DNA from: Stenotrophomonas maltophilia
Lineage (GTDB): Bacteria > Pseudomonadota > Gammaproteobacteria > Xanthomonadales > Xanthomonadaceae
NCBI RefSeq assembly: GCF_004684085.1
Contig: NZ_SRHZ01000077.1
Span: 1-64,000, forward strand
DNA: 64,000 nucleotides
Direction of reading: 5' to 3'
The notes beneath the pieces were generated by a model. It was given only the letters and a program-made list of their open reading frames with translations. It did not search any database and had not been told where the DNA came from. Numbering within the stretch: the first letter of the stretch is position 1; each line of letters opens with the position of its first letter. Made by a program: the position numbers and the translations under genes. Shown here one piece after another: positions 1 through 7,945 of this stretch.

Positions 1-86
1 CATGGGGGCTTGGTCGCCGCATCCATGCGGCTCACACCCCGCAAACCCACAGTGCCCCGCCTTCGACAGATTCCGGCGGCTGTTGG
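1..86. repeat. Partial copy of a ~130-bp palindromic repeat (left arm)
   Basis: This segment is a diverged, reverse-oriented copy of the element at 198-325. Shared blocks include the GGGGGCTTGG stretch, the CCGCATCCATGCGG hairpin, CCCGCAA, CCCCGCC and TTCGACAG. It is cut by the window edge, so its full length is unknown. No open reading frame here is convincing. Confidence 0.6.
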
Positions 87-180
87 TAGGTGTCGACCTT
101 GGTCGACACATCTGTCAGATATCGAATGAGTCATCCACGCATGGCGTGGATCTACTGTGTCGACCAAGGTCGACACCCAC
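86..180. repeat. Cluster of three SMAG-like GTAG palindromes
   Basis: Three short hairpins lie here: GTAGGTGTCGACC...GGTCGACAC (86-109), ATCCACGCATGGCGTGGATCTAC (about 132-155) and GTGTCGACCAAGGTCGACACCCAC (157-180). The first and third are the same subtype in opposite orientation. They match the short palindromic REP-like family, headed by GTAG, that is abundant in S. maltophilia chromosomes. Confidence 0.8.
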
Positions 181-197
181 CGGGGCAATACGTCGTT

Positions 198-325
198 CCA
201 ACAGATCGCGGACAACTGTCGAAGGCGGGGTGGGTCCGGTTGCGGGAGTGTCCGCGGCATGGATGCCGCGGCCAAGCCCCCAGGGAAGGGTTTACGGCGT
301 CTCCCGCAACCGGACCCACCCCGCC
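198..325. repeat. Long palindromic repeat with perfect 25-bp arms
   Basis: Bases 224-248 and 301-325 are perfect 25-bp reverse complements. Inside lies a second hairpin, CCGCGGCAT / ATGCCGCGG (about 252-271). The homology with the left-edge copy extends back to about 198. It would fold into a long stem with an internal hairpin as RNA or cruciform DNA. It is probably a dispersed intergenic element, and no coding function is seen. Confidence 0.75.
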
Positions 326-511
326 ATCCCACGGATAGCCCGCTGTTGCTGTTGCTTCGGCTGTTGCCGTTGCCTCTGCGGGTGCAGGGCGCAGCCCTGC
401 AGACAACACCCCTTCCCTGAGCATTCCGCGCAGTGGTTTGAGCGCCGCGCACACGTCCGCCACGGCACGCTATGCGGCAACGGAACCGCCCGTCGTCCAC
501 CGAGAACCACC
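326..511. other. Gene-free spacer with CTGTTGC repeats and a hairpin
   Basis: Bases 342-374 are a run of imperfect GTTGCT / GTTGCC repeats. A hairpin GTGCAGGGC / GCCCTGCAG follows at about 382-402. The remainder is the upstream region of the MBL-fold hydrolase. No promoter could be assigned with confidence. Confidence 0.5.
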
Positions 512-1486
512 ATGACCCTGCGTCCCCTGCCGCTGCGCGGCGCCCTGCTGCTGGCCCTGTCATCCCTGCCGCTGGCCGCGCTGGCCGAGGCCACCTCGCC
601 CGCCCCCACCCAGCAGGTACCGGGTGTCTATCACCAGCGCGTCGGTGCGCTGCAGGTCACCGCCCTGTTCGACGGTGTGGTCGCGCTGGGCCGGCAGGAA
701 GTGGTGGACGTGCCGCCGACGCTGGTCAGCCGGCTGCTGGAAGGCCGCTACGTGCCGGAAGACAAGAAGGGCCTGCAGACCGCGATCAATGCCTTCCTGA
801 TCCGCCAGGGCAACCACCTGACCCTGGTCGATACCGGCACCGCGCAGTGCTTTGGTCCTGGCCTGGGCCAGGTACTGGGAAACCTGCGCGCCTCTGGCGT
901 GGACCCGGCCGAGGTGGACGAGGTGCTGCTGACCCATGCCCATCCGGACCACCTGTGTGGGGTGCTGGACGCACAGGGCAAGCCGGCCTACCCGAATGCC
1001 ACGGTGTGGCTGTCCAAGGCCGATGCCGATTACTGGCTCAACCCGGCCAGCGGGGCCACCGCGCCGAAGGGCGTGCGATTCGCCTTCCCGCTGGCGCGCA
1101 ACGCGGTGGCGCCGTACCAGGACAACGGCCACCTGCGCACCTTCAGCCCGGGCGATGCCCTGCCCGGCGGTGCGGTAGCGATGGATACCCATGGCCACAC
1201 CCCTGGCCATGTCTCCTACCGCTTCGACAGCCAGGGCCAATCACTGCTGGTATGGGGCGATGTGCTGCACTTCCACGCAGTGCAGTTCGCGCACCCGGAA
1301 GCTGCGTTCGAGGCCGATTCGGACCGCAAGGCAGCCATCGCCAGCCGTCGCGGCCTGCTGCAGCAGGCCACCGCCAACGGTTGGTGGGTGGCCGGTGCGC
1401 ACCTGCCGTTCCCGGGCCTGGGCCATGTGCGTAGCGAGGGAAACGCCTATGCGTGGGTGCCGGCGGAGTATTCGCCGTTGAAATGA
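512..1486 (+). CDS. Secreted MBL-fold metallo-hydrolase
   Basis: Predicted zinc hydrolase of the metallo-beta-lactamase superfamily, probably exported to the periplasm; the substrate is unknown. The 324-aa product opens with a signal peptide (about residues 1-26, cleavage near ALA-EA). It carries the zinc motif HAHPDH at 142-147 and a later THGHTPGH motif that supplies another ligand. The frame stays open to the window edge, but that extension crosses the repeat cluster. ATG 512 is chosen because the export signal begins there. The family includes quorum-quenching lactonases, glyoxalase II types and true beta-lactamases, and nothing here separates these. It is convergent with engB, with two palindromes between. 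Confidence 0.85.
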   Translation: MTLRPLPLRGALLLALSSLPLAALAEATSPAPTQQVPGVYHQRVGALQVTALFDGVVALGRQEVVDVPPTLVSRLLEGRYVPEDKKGLQTAINAFLIRQGNHLTLVDTGTAQCFGPGLGQVLGNLRASGVDPAEVDEVLLTHAHPDHLCGVLDAQGKPAYPNATVWLSKADADYWLNPASGATAPKGVRFAFPLARNAVAPYQDNGHLRTFSPGDALPGGAVAMDTHGHTPGHVSYRFDSQGQSLLVWGDVLHFHAVQFAHPEAAFEADSDRKAAIASRRGLLQQATANGWWVAGAHLPFPGLGHVRSEGNAYAWVPAEYSPLK

Positions 1487-1510
1487 GGTGCCGACCGCGG
1501 TCGGTGAGGT

Positions 1511-1572
1511 TGCCGGCCAGCGGCCGGCACTACCAGCAGGCAGATCGGTAGCGCCCGGCTGCCAGCCGGGCG
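1511..1572. repeat. Two SMAG-like palindromes between convergent genes
   Basis: TGCCGGCCAGCGGCCGGCACTAC (1511-1533) and GTAGCGCCCGGCTGCCAGCCGGGCG (1548-1572) lie between the MBL hydrolase and engB, which converge. Such hairpins could also act as transcription terminators for both strands. Confidence 0.75.
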
Positions 1573-1583
1573 ACCGGAGCGCC

Positions 1584-2186
1584 TTATTCCAGGCCCAGCC
1601 AGCCGCCGACCACGCCGCGGGCTTCTTCCACGCCGGTGCGGTCCTCGCCGGAGAACACCTGCACGCTGACGCTGTCGCCATAGGCCGAATGCAGCTCCTT
1701 GCGCACCTTCTGCAGGGACTGCATCTGCTGGCTGCGGCTGAGCTTGTCGGCCTTGGTCAGCAGTGCGTGTGCCGGCAGGCCACGCTGCACGGCGTAGGAC
1801 AGCATCTGCCGGTCGTAATCCTTCAGCGGGTGGCGGATGTCCATCACCACCACCAGGCCCTTCAAGGCTTCGCGGGTGCGGAAATACCTGTCGATGAAGG
1901 CCTGCCAGTGCGCCTGCAGATCCAGCGGAACCTTGGCGTAGCCGTAACCGGGCAGATCGACCAGATGGGCGTCCGGGGTGATCTGGAAGAACACCAGCTG
2001 CTGGGTGCGGCCAGGCGTCTTGGAGACCCGGGCCAGGCTGTTCTGCCGGGTCAGCGCGTTGAGCGCGCTGGACTTGCCGGCGTTGGAGCGACCAGCAAAG
2101 GCCACTTCGGCCCCTTCATCGGGCGGCAGCTGCCCCATATTGTGGGCAGAGAGGTGGTATTGGGCGCGTTCGATGAGCAATGACAT
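1584..2186 (-). CDS. engB: Ribosome biogenesis GTP-binding protein EngB (YihA/YsxC)
   Basis: Essential GTPase that assists large ribosomal subunit assembly in the cytoplasm. The 200-aa product has the expected length. It shows the P-loop GRSNAGKS (32-39), the G3 motif DLPGYG (77-82) and the G4 motif TKADK (144-148). The start at 2186 gives the typical MSLLIERAQYHLSA opening; the longer frame upstream is unrelated. The gene is divergent from the cytochrome c4 gene, an arrangement known from other gammaproteobacteria such as Pseudomonas. Confidence 0.96.
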   Translation of the reverse strand: MSLLIERAQYHLSAHNMGQLPPDEGAEVAFAGRSNAGKSSALNALTRQNSLARVSKTPGRTQQLVFFQITPDAHLVDLPGYGYAKVPLDLQAHWQAFIDRYFRTREALKGLVVVMDIRHPLKDYDRQMLSYAVQRGLPAHALLTKADKLSRSQQMQSLQKVRKELHSAYGDSVSVQVFSGEDRTGVEEARGVVGGWLGLE

Positions 2187-2342
2187 GCGTATAGGATCGC
2201 ATGTTGCGGCGCCGCGCGCCCGTGCCGGCGGCCTTTGCGGGCATTTTGCTGCACTGCTGCGTTGACCGTGCGCGGAAACGCCGTTGATAATCCGGGCGAT
2301 GCCGGCGGCCACCGCCCGGCCCGGTCCATACGGAGCTTTAGC

Positions 2343-3143
2343 ATGCGCCACGCTCGCGTTCTTGCCGTATCCGCCCTTGCCACTGCTGTAGTCGTTGCCG
2401 CTGCTGCGTTCGCGCAGACCACGTTGACCCCGCTGCCCGACAACGGGCCGATCAACACCGCCTCGCTGGAGGTGGACTTCAGCAAGACCCACTGGGGCGA
2501 TGCCAAGGCCGGCCAGACCAAGGCATCGGCCTGCGCGGCCTGCCATGGCGTCGACGGCAACTCCACGGTGGAGATGTACCCGTCCATCGCCGGCCAGAGC
2601 GAGCGCTATGTGGCCCAGCAGATGGCCCTGATCGCCAATGGCCAGCGCAGCTCCGGTGCGGCGGTGGCGATGGTACCGTTCGTGCAGAACCTCACCCCGC
2701 AGGACATGCGCGATATCGGTGCGTTCTTCGCCACCCAGAAGGCCACCGCCGGCATTGCCGACGACACGGCGGTCACCGAAGGCCCCTACAAGGGCATGAA
2801 GTTCTACGAGATCGGCCAGCAGCTGTACCGCGGCGGCGATGCCAAGCGCGGCCTGCCCGCCTGCATGGCCTGCCACGGCCCCAGCGGCGCCGGCAATCCC
2901 GGTCCGGCCTATCCGCATCTCGGGGGCCAGCACGCCAGCTATGTCGCGCGGCGCCTGCAGGAATACCAGGCCGGCCAGACCCATGAGACCGACAAGGCGC
3001 ACTTCCAGATCATGGCCACCGTCGCGCAGAAACTGAGCGAGCAGGAGGTGCAGGCGCTCTCGAGCTACCTGCAGGGCCTGCACAACAAGGCCGATGACGT
3101 GGCTGCCGCGCCTGCGCCGGCACAACCGGTCGCCGCCCCCTGA
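2343..3143 (+). CDS. Cytochrome c4-type diheme protein
   Basis: Periplasmic electron carrier delivering electrons to terminal oxidases. The 266-aa product has a signal peptide (about 1-24) and two class I cytochrome c domains, each with one heme site: CAACH (64-68) and CMACH (174-178). The duplicated architecture is the hallmark of cytochrome c4. The C-terminus is an Ala/Pro-rich tail. An intrinsic terminator follows at 3201-3231, so it is probably transcribed separately from dsbA. Confidence 0.93.
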   Translation: MRHARVLAVSALATAVVVAAAAFAQTTLTPLPDNGPINTASLEVDFSKTHWGDAKAGQTKASACAACHGVDGNSTVEMYPSIAGQSERYVAQQMALIANGQRSSGAAVAMVPFVQNLTPQDMRDIGAFFATQKATAGIADDTAVTEGPYKGMKFYEIGQQLYRGGDAKRGLPACMACHGPSGAGNPGPAYPHLGGQHASYVARRLQEYQAGQTHETDKAHFQIMATVAQKLSEQEVQALSSYLQGLHNKADDVAAAPAPAQPVAAP

Positions 3144-3200
3144 CCACCATTGGTCGGCCCGGGCCGCCACCACGGCCCGCGCCTGCGGTATGTTTCCTTC

Positions 3201-3231
3201 ACGCCGGCGACTGCGCCGGCGTTGCTTTTTT
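3201..3231 (+). terminator. Intrinsic terminator after cytochrome c4
   Basis: A perfect 9-bp stem ACGCCGGCG / CGCCGGCGT with loop ACTG is followed by TGC and a run of T residues. It lies just ahead of the dsbA ribosome-binding site. Confidence 0.85.
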
Positions 3232-3249
3232 CAACGGAGATGCGTGTCG

Positions 3250-3900
3250 ATGAGGTTGATTTCCCGCCTGCTGTTGTCCCTGCTGGTCCTGCTGCCGCTG
3301 GCAGTCAGCGCCGCCGCCCCTGCCAACGCGCCGCTGGTGGAAGGCAAAGACTACGAGCGCATCGCCCAGCCGGGTCCGTTCCAGCCGCTGGCCGGCAAGA
3401 TCGAAGTGGTCGAGATCTTCGGCTACACCTGCCCGCACTGCGCTCATTTCGAACCGCAGCTGGAAGCCTGGGCGGCCAAGCTGCCGGCCGACGTGCGCTT
3501 CACGCCGGTCCCGGCCGCCTTCGGTGGCGCCTGGGACGCTTGGGCCCTGGCCTACTACGCCGCCGAGCAGGTGGGCGTGGCCAAGCGCAGCCATGCGGCG
3601 GTCTTCAAGGCCCTGCACCAGGACGGCACGCTGCCGATGCAGAACGTTTCGGCCGATGAGCTCGCCAACTTCTACAAGGCCTATGGCGTGACCCCGGACC
3701 GCTACCTGCTGGCCCTGCGTGGTGATGCCGTGCAGAAGAAGGTCGACGCCGCCCGCGCCTTTGCCCAGCGCACCAGGATTCCAGGCACCCCGGCCATCAT
3801 CATCAACGGCCAGTACCTGGTGCGTGGCAACAGTTTCGATGACCAGCTGCGCATCGCTTCGGCGCTGATCGCCCAGGCCCGCGCCGCTCGCGGCCGCTGA
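3250..3900 (+). CDS. dsbA: Thiol:disulfide interchange protein DsbA-like
   Basis: Periplasmic oxidant that introduces disulfide bonds into exported proteins. The 216-aa product has a signal peptide (about 1-23), the thioredoxin-fold active site CPHC at residues 61-64 (the canonical DsbA dipeptide PH) and the cis-proline loop in RIPGTPAII. A GGAG site at 3236-3239 precedes the start; an in-frame GTG at 3244 is an alternative. The next gene encodes a paralogue with a different active-site dipeptide. Confidence 0.93.
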   Translation: MRLISRLLLSLLVLLPLAVSAAAPANAPLVEGKDYERIAQPGPFQPLAGKIEVVEIFGYTCPHCAHFEPQLEAWAAKLPADVRFTPVPAAFGGAWDAWALAYYAAEQVGVAKRSHAAVFKALHQDGTLPMQNVSADELANFYKAYGVTPDRYLLALRGDAVQKKVDAARAFAQRTRIPGTPAIIINGQYLVRGNSFDDQLRIASALIAQARAARGR

Positions 3901-4006
3901 ACCAATACACACCATCGACACGGCGCTGTCGCCGCCGCATGTCATCATTTCCCTCTGGCCGGCACCGGTTGCCGGCCCCACCTTTCCAGATGCTGGAGAC
4001 GTTTCC

Positions 4007-4837
4007 ATGAAGATCCGTTACGCCCTCGCCCTCGCAGCGCTGCTGCCGATCCTGGCCGCCTGCAAGGCCGACGACGGCAGCACCAACACCACCGCCGCCC
4101 CGGCCGAGCCGGCGACCGCCCCGACCACCACCGAGCCTGCCGCTCCGGCGGCTGGCGCCGAGGGTGCTGTCCCGGCCACCTCCGAAGGCGAGAAGGCTCC
4201 GGCTGAAGCTGCACCGGCCGCCGCACCGGCACCGACCACCGCCGCGCTGACCGGCCCGGCTCCGGTAGAAGGCGCCGACTACCAGGTGATCACGAACGGC
4301 CAGCCGTTCCAGCCGGCCGCCGGCAAGATCGAAGTGACCGAGATCTTCGGCTATGTGTGCCCGGCCTGCGCCGCGTTCCAGCCGCTGGTCGGCCCATGGA
4401 AGGCGGGCCTGCCGAGCGACGTGAACTTCGTCTACGTGCCGGCCATGTTCGGCGGCACCTGGGATGACTACGCCCGTGCCTTCTACGCCGCGCAGACCCT
4501 GGGCGTGCAGGAGAAGACCCACGAGGCGCTGTACGCCGCCATCCATTCGCAGAAGACCCTGAAGGGCGAGCGTGGCCGTGATTCGGTCGACGACATCGCC
4601 AAGTTCTACGGTGCCTACGGCGTGGATCCGAAGCAGTTCGCCGCCACCATGGGCAGCTTCGCGGTGAATGCCAAGACCAATTCGGCCAAGCAGTTCGCCC
4701 AGCGCAGCCAGATCAGCGGCACCCCGTCGATCATCGTCAACGGCAAGTACCTGGTGAAGGGCAAGAGCTTCCCGGACATGCTGCGCATTGCCGACCACCT
4801 GATCGCCCGCGAGCGCGGTGCGGCCCAGGCTCACTGA
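4007..4837 (+). CDS. DsbA-family lipoprotein with CPAC active site
   Basis: Paralogue of the preceding DsbA, predicted to be lipid-anchored. The 276-aa product begins with a lipoprotein signal ending LAAC (Cys19). A linker of about 65 residues rich in Ala, Pro, Thr and Glu (20-85) follows, then a DsbA domain. The active site is CPAC (118-121) and the cis-proline loop is SGTPSIIVNG. The A dipeptide instead of H suggests a different redox potential from its neighbour. The two genes are co-oriented, 106 bases apart. The likely role is a membrane-tethered thiol oxidase, isomerase or partner-specific oxidoreductase; this is inferred. Confidence 0.88.
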   Translation: MKIRYALALAALLPILAACKADDGSTNTTAAPAEPATAPTTTEPAAPAAGAEGAVPATSEGEKAPAEAAPAAAPAPTTAALTGPAPVEGADYQVITNGQPFQPAAGKIEVTEIFGYVCPACAAFQPLVGPWKAGLPSDVNFVYVPAMFGGTWDDYARAFYAAQTLGVQEKTHEALYAAIHSQKTLKGERGRDSVDDIAKFYGAYGVDPKQFAATMGSFAVNAKTNSAKQFAQRSQISGTPSIIVNGKYLVKGKSFPDMLRIADHLIARERGAAQAH

Positions 4838-4860
4838 TCCAAGAGAAGCGTTTCCCGGCC

Positions 4861-5628
4861 GTGAATTCCCCCCGTACACGGACCCTGCGCTTGCTGACGG
4901 CCAACATCCAGGCCGGCTCAAGTACCCGCCGCTACAGTGACTATGTGACCCGCAGTTGGTCACATGCGCTGCCGGCGGGTCGCAAGCGCAGCAGTCTTGA
5001 CGCGATCGCCACTCTGGCACGCGAACACGACATCGTCGGCCTGCAGGAGGCCGACCCGGGCAGCCTGCGCTCGGGCTTCACCAACCAGACCCACTACCTG
5101 GCCCAGCGCGCCGGCTTCAACTACTGGAGCCACCAGCCGAACCGGCGCATGGGCGGTGTCGCGTCCAGCGCCAATGGCCTGCTGAGCAAGCTGGAACCGG
5201 TGGAAGTGCAGGACCACGCCCTGCCCGGCCGCATCGGCGGGCGCGGCGTGCTGCTGGCCAAGTTTGGTGAGGGTGAGGAAGGCCTGGCGGTGGCGGTGGC
5301 CCATCTGTCACTGGGTGCCGGCTCGCGGATGTCGCAGCTGGGCTTCATCGCCGAGCTGCTGTCCGACCACCCCAACGCCGTGCTGATGGGCGACTTCAAC
5401 TGCCTGGCCGAGCGCCCGGAAATGCAGGTGCTGTACCAGAAGACCCGGCTGCAGCCCCCGGGCTGCATCGTGCCGACCTTCCCCAGCTGGCGCCCCGACC
5501 GCGCCATCGACCACATCCTGGTCAGCAGCGGCCTGCAGACCCGCACCGTGGAAGCCGTACCCGCCGCGTTCTCCGACCACCTCGCGCTGGCAATGGCGAT
5601 CGACGTCCCGGCCGACGCCCTGCGCTAG
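4861..5628 (+). CDS. Endonuclease/exonuclease/phosphatase family protein
   Basis: Member of the EEP superfamily of metal-dependent phosphodiesterases. The 255-aa product has the N-terminal LTANIQ strand, the metal-binding LQEAD (Glu63), GDFN (177-180) and the terminal SDH motif (238-240). It starts with GTG 24 bases after the dsbA-like lipoprotein and is probably co-transcribed with it. No signal peptide is seen, so it is predicted to be cytoplasmic. The substrate (nucleic acid or other phosphodiester) cannot be told from sequence. A homologue next to dsbA also occurs in Pseudomonas. Confidence 0.85.
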   Translation: MNSPRTRTLRLLTANIQAGSSTRRYSDYVTRSWSHALPAGRKRSSLDAIATLAREHDIVGLQEADPGSLRSGFTNQTHYLAQRAGFNYWSHQPNRRMGGVASSANGLLSKLEPVEVQDHALPGRIGGRGVLLAKFGEGEEGLAVAVAHLSLGAGSRMSQLGFIAELLSDHPNAVLMGDFNCLAERPEMQVLYQKTRLQPPGCIVPTFPSWRPDRAIDHILVSSGLQTRTVEAVPAAFSDHLALAMAIDVPADALR

Positions 5629-5643
5629 CGCTGCCGCTGCGCT

Positions 5644-5783
5644 CGCCGGGCATGGCCCGGCGCTACCGACCCTGGTAGGGGCCAACCTTGGTTGGCACGC
5701 TGCCCTGTTGGGTGCGGACCGTTGCTCGTGTGGGTGCGGACCGTTGGTCCGCACGCTCTCCGCCGGGCATGGCCCGGCGCTAC
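5644..5783. repeat. Cluster of SMAG-like palindromes
   Basis: Four hairpins: CGCCGGGCATGGCCCGGCG-CTAC (5644-5666), GTAGGGGCCAACCTTGGTTGGCAC (5675-5698), GGTGCGGACCGTTGGTCCGCAC (about 5733-5754) and a second copy of the first subtype (5761-5783). The last one supplies the stop codon of the transporter gene on the minus strand. The cluster separates two convergent genes. Confidence 0.85.
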
Positions 5784-6661
5784 CCGGCCTGCACTACCGG
5801 CACCTTCAAGCGCCGCGCGGTCATCGTGCTGCCCACCGAGGCCAGCACGGTGCAGCCGATCGCCAGCCACTGCAGCCCGTGCAGGTGCTCGTGCAGCAGC
5901 AGCATCGCCCACAGCGCGGCCACCGCCGGTTCCATGCTGATCAGGATGCCGAACGTCTCCTTCGGCAGGCGCTTGAGCGCCATCATCTCCAGCGACATCG
6001 GAATCGCGCTGGAGACCAGCGCCACCAACAGGCCAGCCGCCAGGATCTTCGGGTCCAGCAGCGCGGCGCCGGCATGCACCACGCCCACCGGCACCACCAC
6101 CAGCGACGCGGCCAGCAGGCCCAGCGAGACCGAATGCCCGGCGTGCAGATGACCGGCACGCTTGCCGAACACGATGTACAGGCCCCAGCACGCCGCTGCG
6201 CCCATCGCATACATCACGCCGGCCGGGTCCAGCGCCGGGCCGCCACCCAGCGGCAGCAGCAGCAGCAACCCCACCACCGCACAGCCCACCCAGACGAAAT
6301 CGATCGGTCGTCGTGACGACAGCATGGCCACCGTCAGCGGCCCGGTGAACTCGATGGCCACCGCAATGCCGAAGGGAATGGTGCGCAGGGCCATGTAGAA
6401 CAGCAGGTTCATCAGGCCCAGGGTGAGCCCGTAGCGCAGGATGGTGATCGCATCCACGCGGCTGGTCTTCCAGCGCCACGGCCGCCAGAACAGCAGCAGC
6501 AACAGCGCCGAAAAGCCCACGCGCAGCGCGCTGGTGCCCTGCGCGCCGATCAGTGGGAACAGGTGTTTTGCGTAGGAGGTGCCGATGGCCAGCGAGGTGA
6601 CCGAGCCAAGCACCGCCAGCGCCGGCAACATCGGCGCAAGTCGTGAGGTCTGCATGCGCAA
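5780..6661 (-). CDS. EamA/RhtA-type drug/metabolite exporter
   Basis: Inner-membrane exporter of the DMT superfamily, closest in style to RhtA, which exports threonine and homoserine. The 293-aa product is almost entirely hydrophobic, with about ten helices in two EamA repeats and motifs such as FGIAVAIEFTGPL and FGILISMEPAVAALW. It is divergent from an Lrp/AsnC-family regulator with only about 66 bases between starts, so that regulator may control it; such pairings are common for amino-acid exporters. Its TAG stop lies inside a repeat element. An alternative start is Met3. Confidence 0.87.
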   Translation of the reverse strand: MRMQTSRLAPMLPALAVLGSVTSLAIGTSYAKHLFPLIGAQGTSALRVGFSALLLLLFWRPWRWKTSRVDAITILRYGLTLGLMNLLFYMALRTIPFGIAVAIEFTGPLTVAMLSSRRPIDFVWVGCAVVGLLLLLPLGGGPALDPAGVMYAMGAAACWGLYIVFGKRAGHLHAGHSVSLGLLAASLVVVPVGVVHAGAALLDPKILAAGLLVALVSSAIPMSLEMMALKRLPKETFGILISMEPAVAALWAMLLLHEHLHGLQWLAIGCTVLASVGSTMTARRLKVPVVQAG

Positions 6662-6727
6662 AGTCTATTGCGCCGGCGCCGAGCACTTGGCTCAATTGAC
6701 GGCCCGTTCGTGCAATTTCTGCTCGCC

Positions 6728-7210
6728 ATGGCCACCGCCCCCGTGCTCGACAGTTTCGACCGCGCCATCCTCGACCTGCTGCAGCGGGACAACACCCTGC
6801 CACAGCGCGAAATCGCCGAGGCCGTGCACCTGTCCACCCCGGCCGTGCAGCGCCGCATCAAGCGCCTGCAGGACAGCGGCGTGATTGCAGCGAATGTGGC
6901 AGTGGTCGCTGCGGCCAAGGTGGGACGGCCGTTGACCATCATCGTCGAGGTGCGCGTGGTCAGCGAGCAGCGCGAACGCGTGGCGCCGTTCAAGCACCGC
7001 GTGCAGGACGACCCTGCCGTGCAGCAGTGCTACTCGATCACCGGCGACGGCGATTTCCTGCTGCTGCTTTCGGCGGCGTCGATGGAGGAGTACGAAGCGA
7101 TCACCGAGCGGTTGTTCGGCGGCGATGACAACATCGAACGCTTCCGCACCTCGGTGGCACTGGGCACGTTGAAGCGGAGTTTCGAGGTCCCGCTGCTGCC
7201 GGTTCTGTAG
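6728..7210 (+). CDS. Lrp/AsnC family transcriptional regulator
   Basis: Amino-acid-responsive regulator. The 160-aa product has the N-terminal winged helix-turn-helix (FDRAILDLLQRD...LSTPAVQRRIKRL) and a C-terminal RAM/ligand-binding domain (ITGDGDFLLLL). ATG 6728 is chosen over an upstream in-frame start because the HTH of this family begins within about 10 residues of Met. It is divergent from the RhtA-like exporter, which it likely regulates. The M23 peptidase follows 11 bases downstream. Confidence 0.92.
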   Translation: MATAPVLDSFDRAILDLLQRDNTLPQREIAEAVHLSTPAVQRRIKRLQDSGVIAANVAVVAAAKVGRPLTIIVEVRVVSEQRERVAPFKHRVQDDPAVQQCYSITGDGDFLLLLSAASMEEYEAITERLFGGDDNIERFRTSVALGTLKRSFEVPLLPVL

Positions 7211-7221
7211 CATCGGAGACC

Positions 7222-7773
7222 ATGAGTACACCGCCCTCTCCCGCCCGTCGCCAGCGCCGCTGGTTGCTGCGCGGCCTGTGGCTGGCCATCGCCATCGTCG
7301 CCGCGATGGCGCTGTGGAACAGCCCATGGGCCGCTGCACCGAAACTGCTGTGGACACTCTCTCGTATGCCGCCGGCCACGCAACTACCGGTGCCGGTGGA
7401 CGGCGTGCGGCCACGCCAGATTGCCGATACCTTCGGTGCGCCACGTGGCCGTGACCGCTCCCACGCCGGCATCGACATCTTCGCCAAGCGCGGCACGCCA
7501 GTACGCAGCGTCACTGCCGGCGTCATCGCGGATGTCAGCGATCGCGGCCTCGGCGGCCGCCAGGTGTGGGTGATCGGGCCCGGGCGGGAACGCTACTACT
7601 ACGCGCATCTGGAGGACTGGGCCGACGGTCTGGCGCGTGGCCAGGTGGTCCAGGCCGGCGACCTTCTTGGTCATGTTGGCGACAGCGGCAATGCCAAGGG
7701 CACGCCGCCGCACCTGCACTGGGGCATCTACGGCTCGAACGGCCCCCGCGACCCGTTGCCGCTGCTGCGCTGA
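7222..7773 (+). CDS. M23 family metallopeptidase
   Basis: Predicted zinc endopeptidase (LytM/lysostaphin fold) acting on peptidoglycan cross-links, or a LytM-type activator. The 183-aa product has an N-terminal membrane anchor or signal (about 13-33) and a peptidase domain with HAGID (His81, Asp85) and HLHWG (His164, His166). All zinc and catalytic residues appear present, favouring an active enzyme. It is probably co-transcribed with the Lrp-type regulator. Confidence 0.9.
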   Translation: MSTPPSPARRQRRWLLRGLWLAIAIVAAMALWNSPWAAAPKLLWTLSRMPPATQLPVPVDGVRPRQIADTFGAPRGRDRSHAGIDIFAKRGTPVRSVTAGVIADVSDRGLGGRQVWVIGPGRERYYYAHLEDWADGLARGQVVQAGDLLGHVGDSGNAKGTPPHLHWGIYGSNGPRDPLPLLR

Positions 7774-7815
7774 CCGCCATTGCGCACCCGCGCATCGATC
7801 TGTTCATGATTTGTA

Positions 7816-7835
7816 AATAGGAATAGTTCGTATTA
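7816..7835 (+). promoter_or_regulatory. Possible Fur-type operator
   Basis: The AT-rich sequence AATAGGAATAGTTCGTATTA has an inverted AATA/TATT core and lies in an otherwise GC-rich region, 111 bases before the start of a siderophore-type TonB receptor. Resemblance to the Fur box is partial, so the assignment is tentative. Confidence 0.45.
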
Positions 7836-7945
7836 CCATTTCTTTCGATTCCGGTGGTGCCAGGACGGCCTGCCCGCCCTTCCCCCACCCGTAGCGCATC
7901 GCCTCCTGGATGACGGCCAAACGCGCGTGCTCGTCCAGGACTCCC

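Noticed and set aside
2-511. Long N-terminal extension of the MBL-fold hydrolase
   Set aside because: The extension reads through palindromic repeats. The signal peptide begins at residue 1 from ATG 512.
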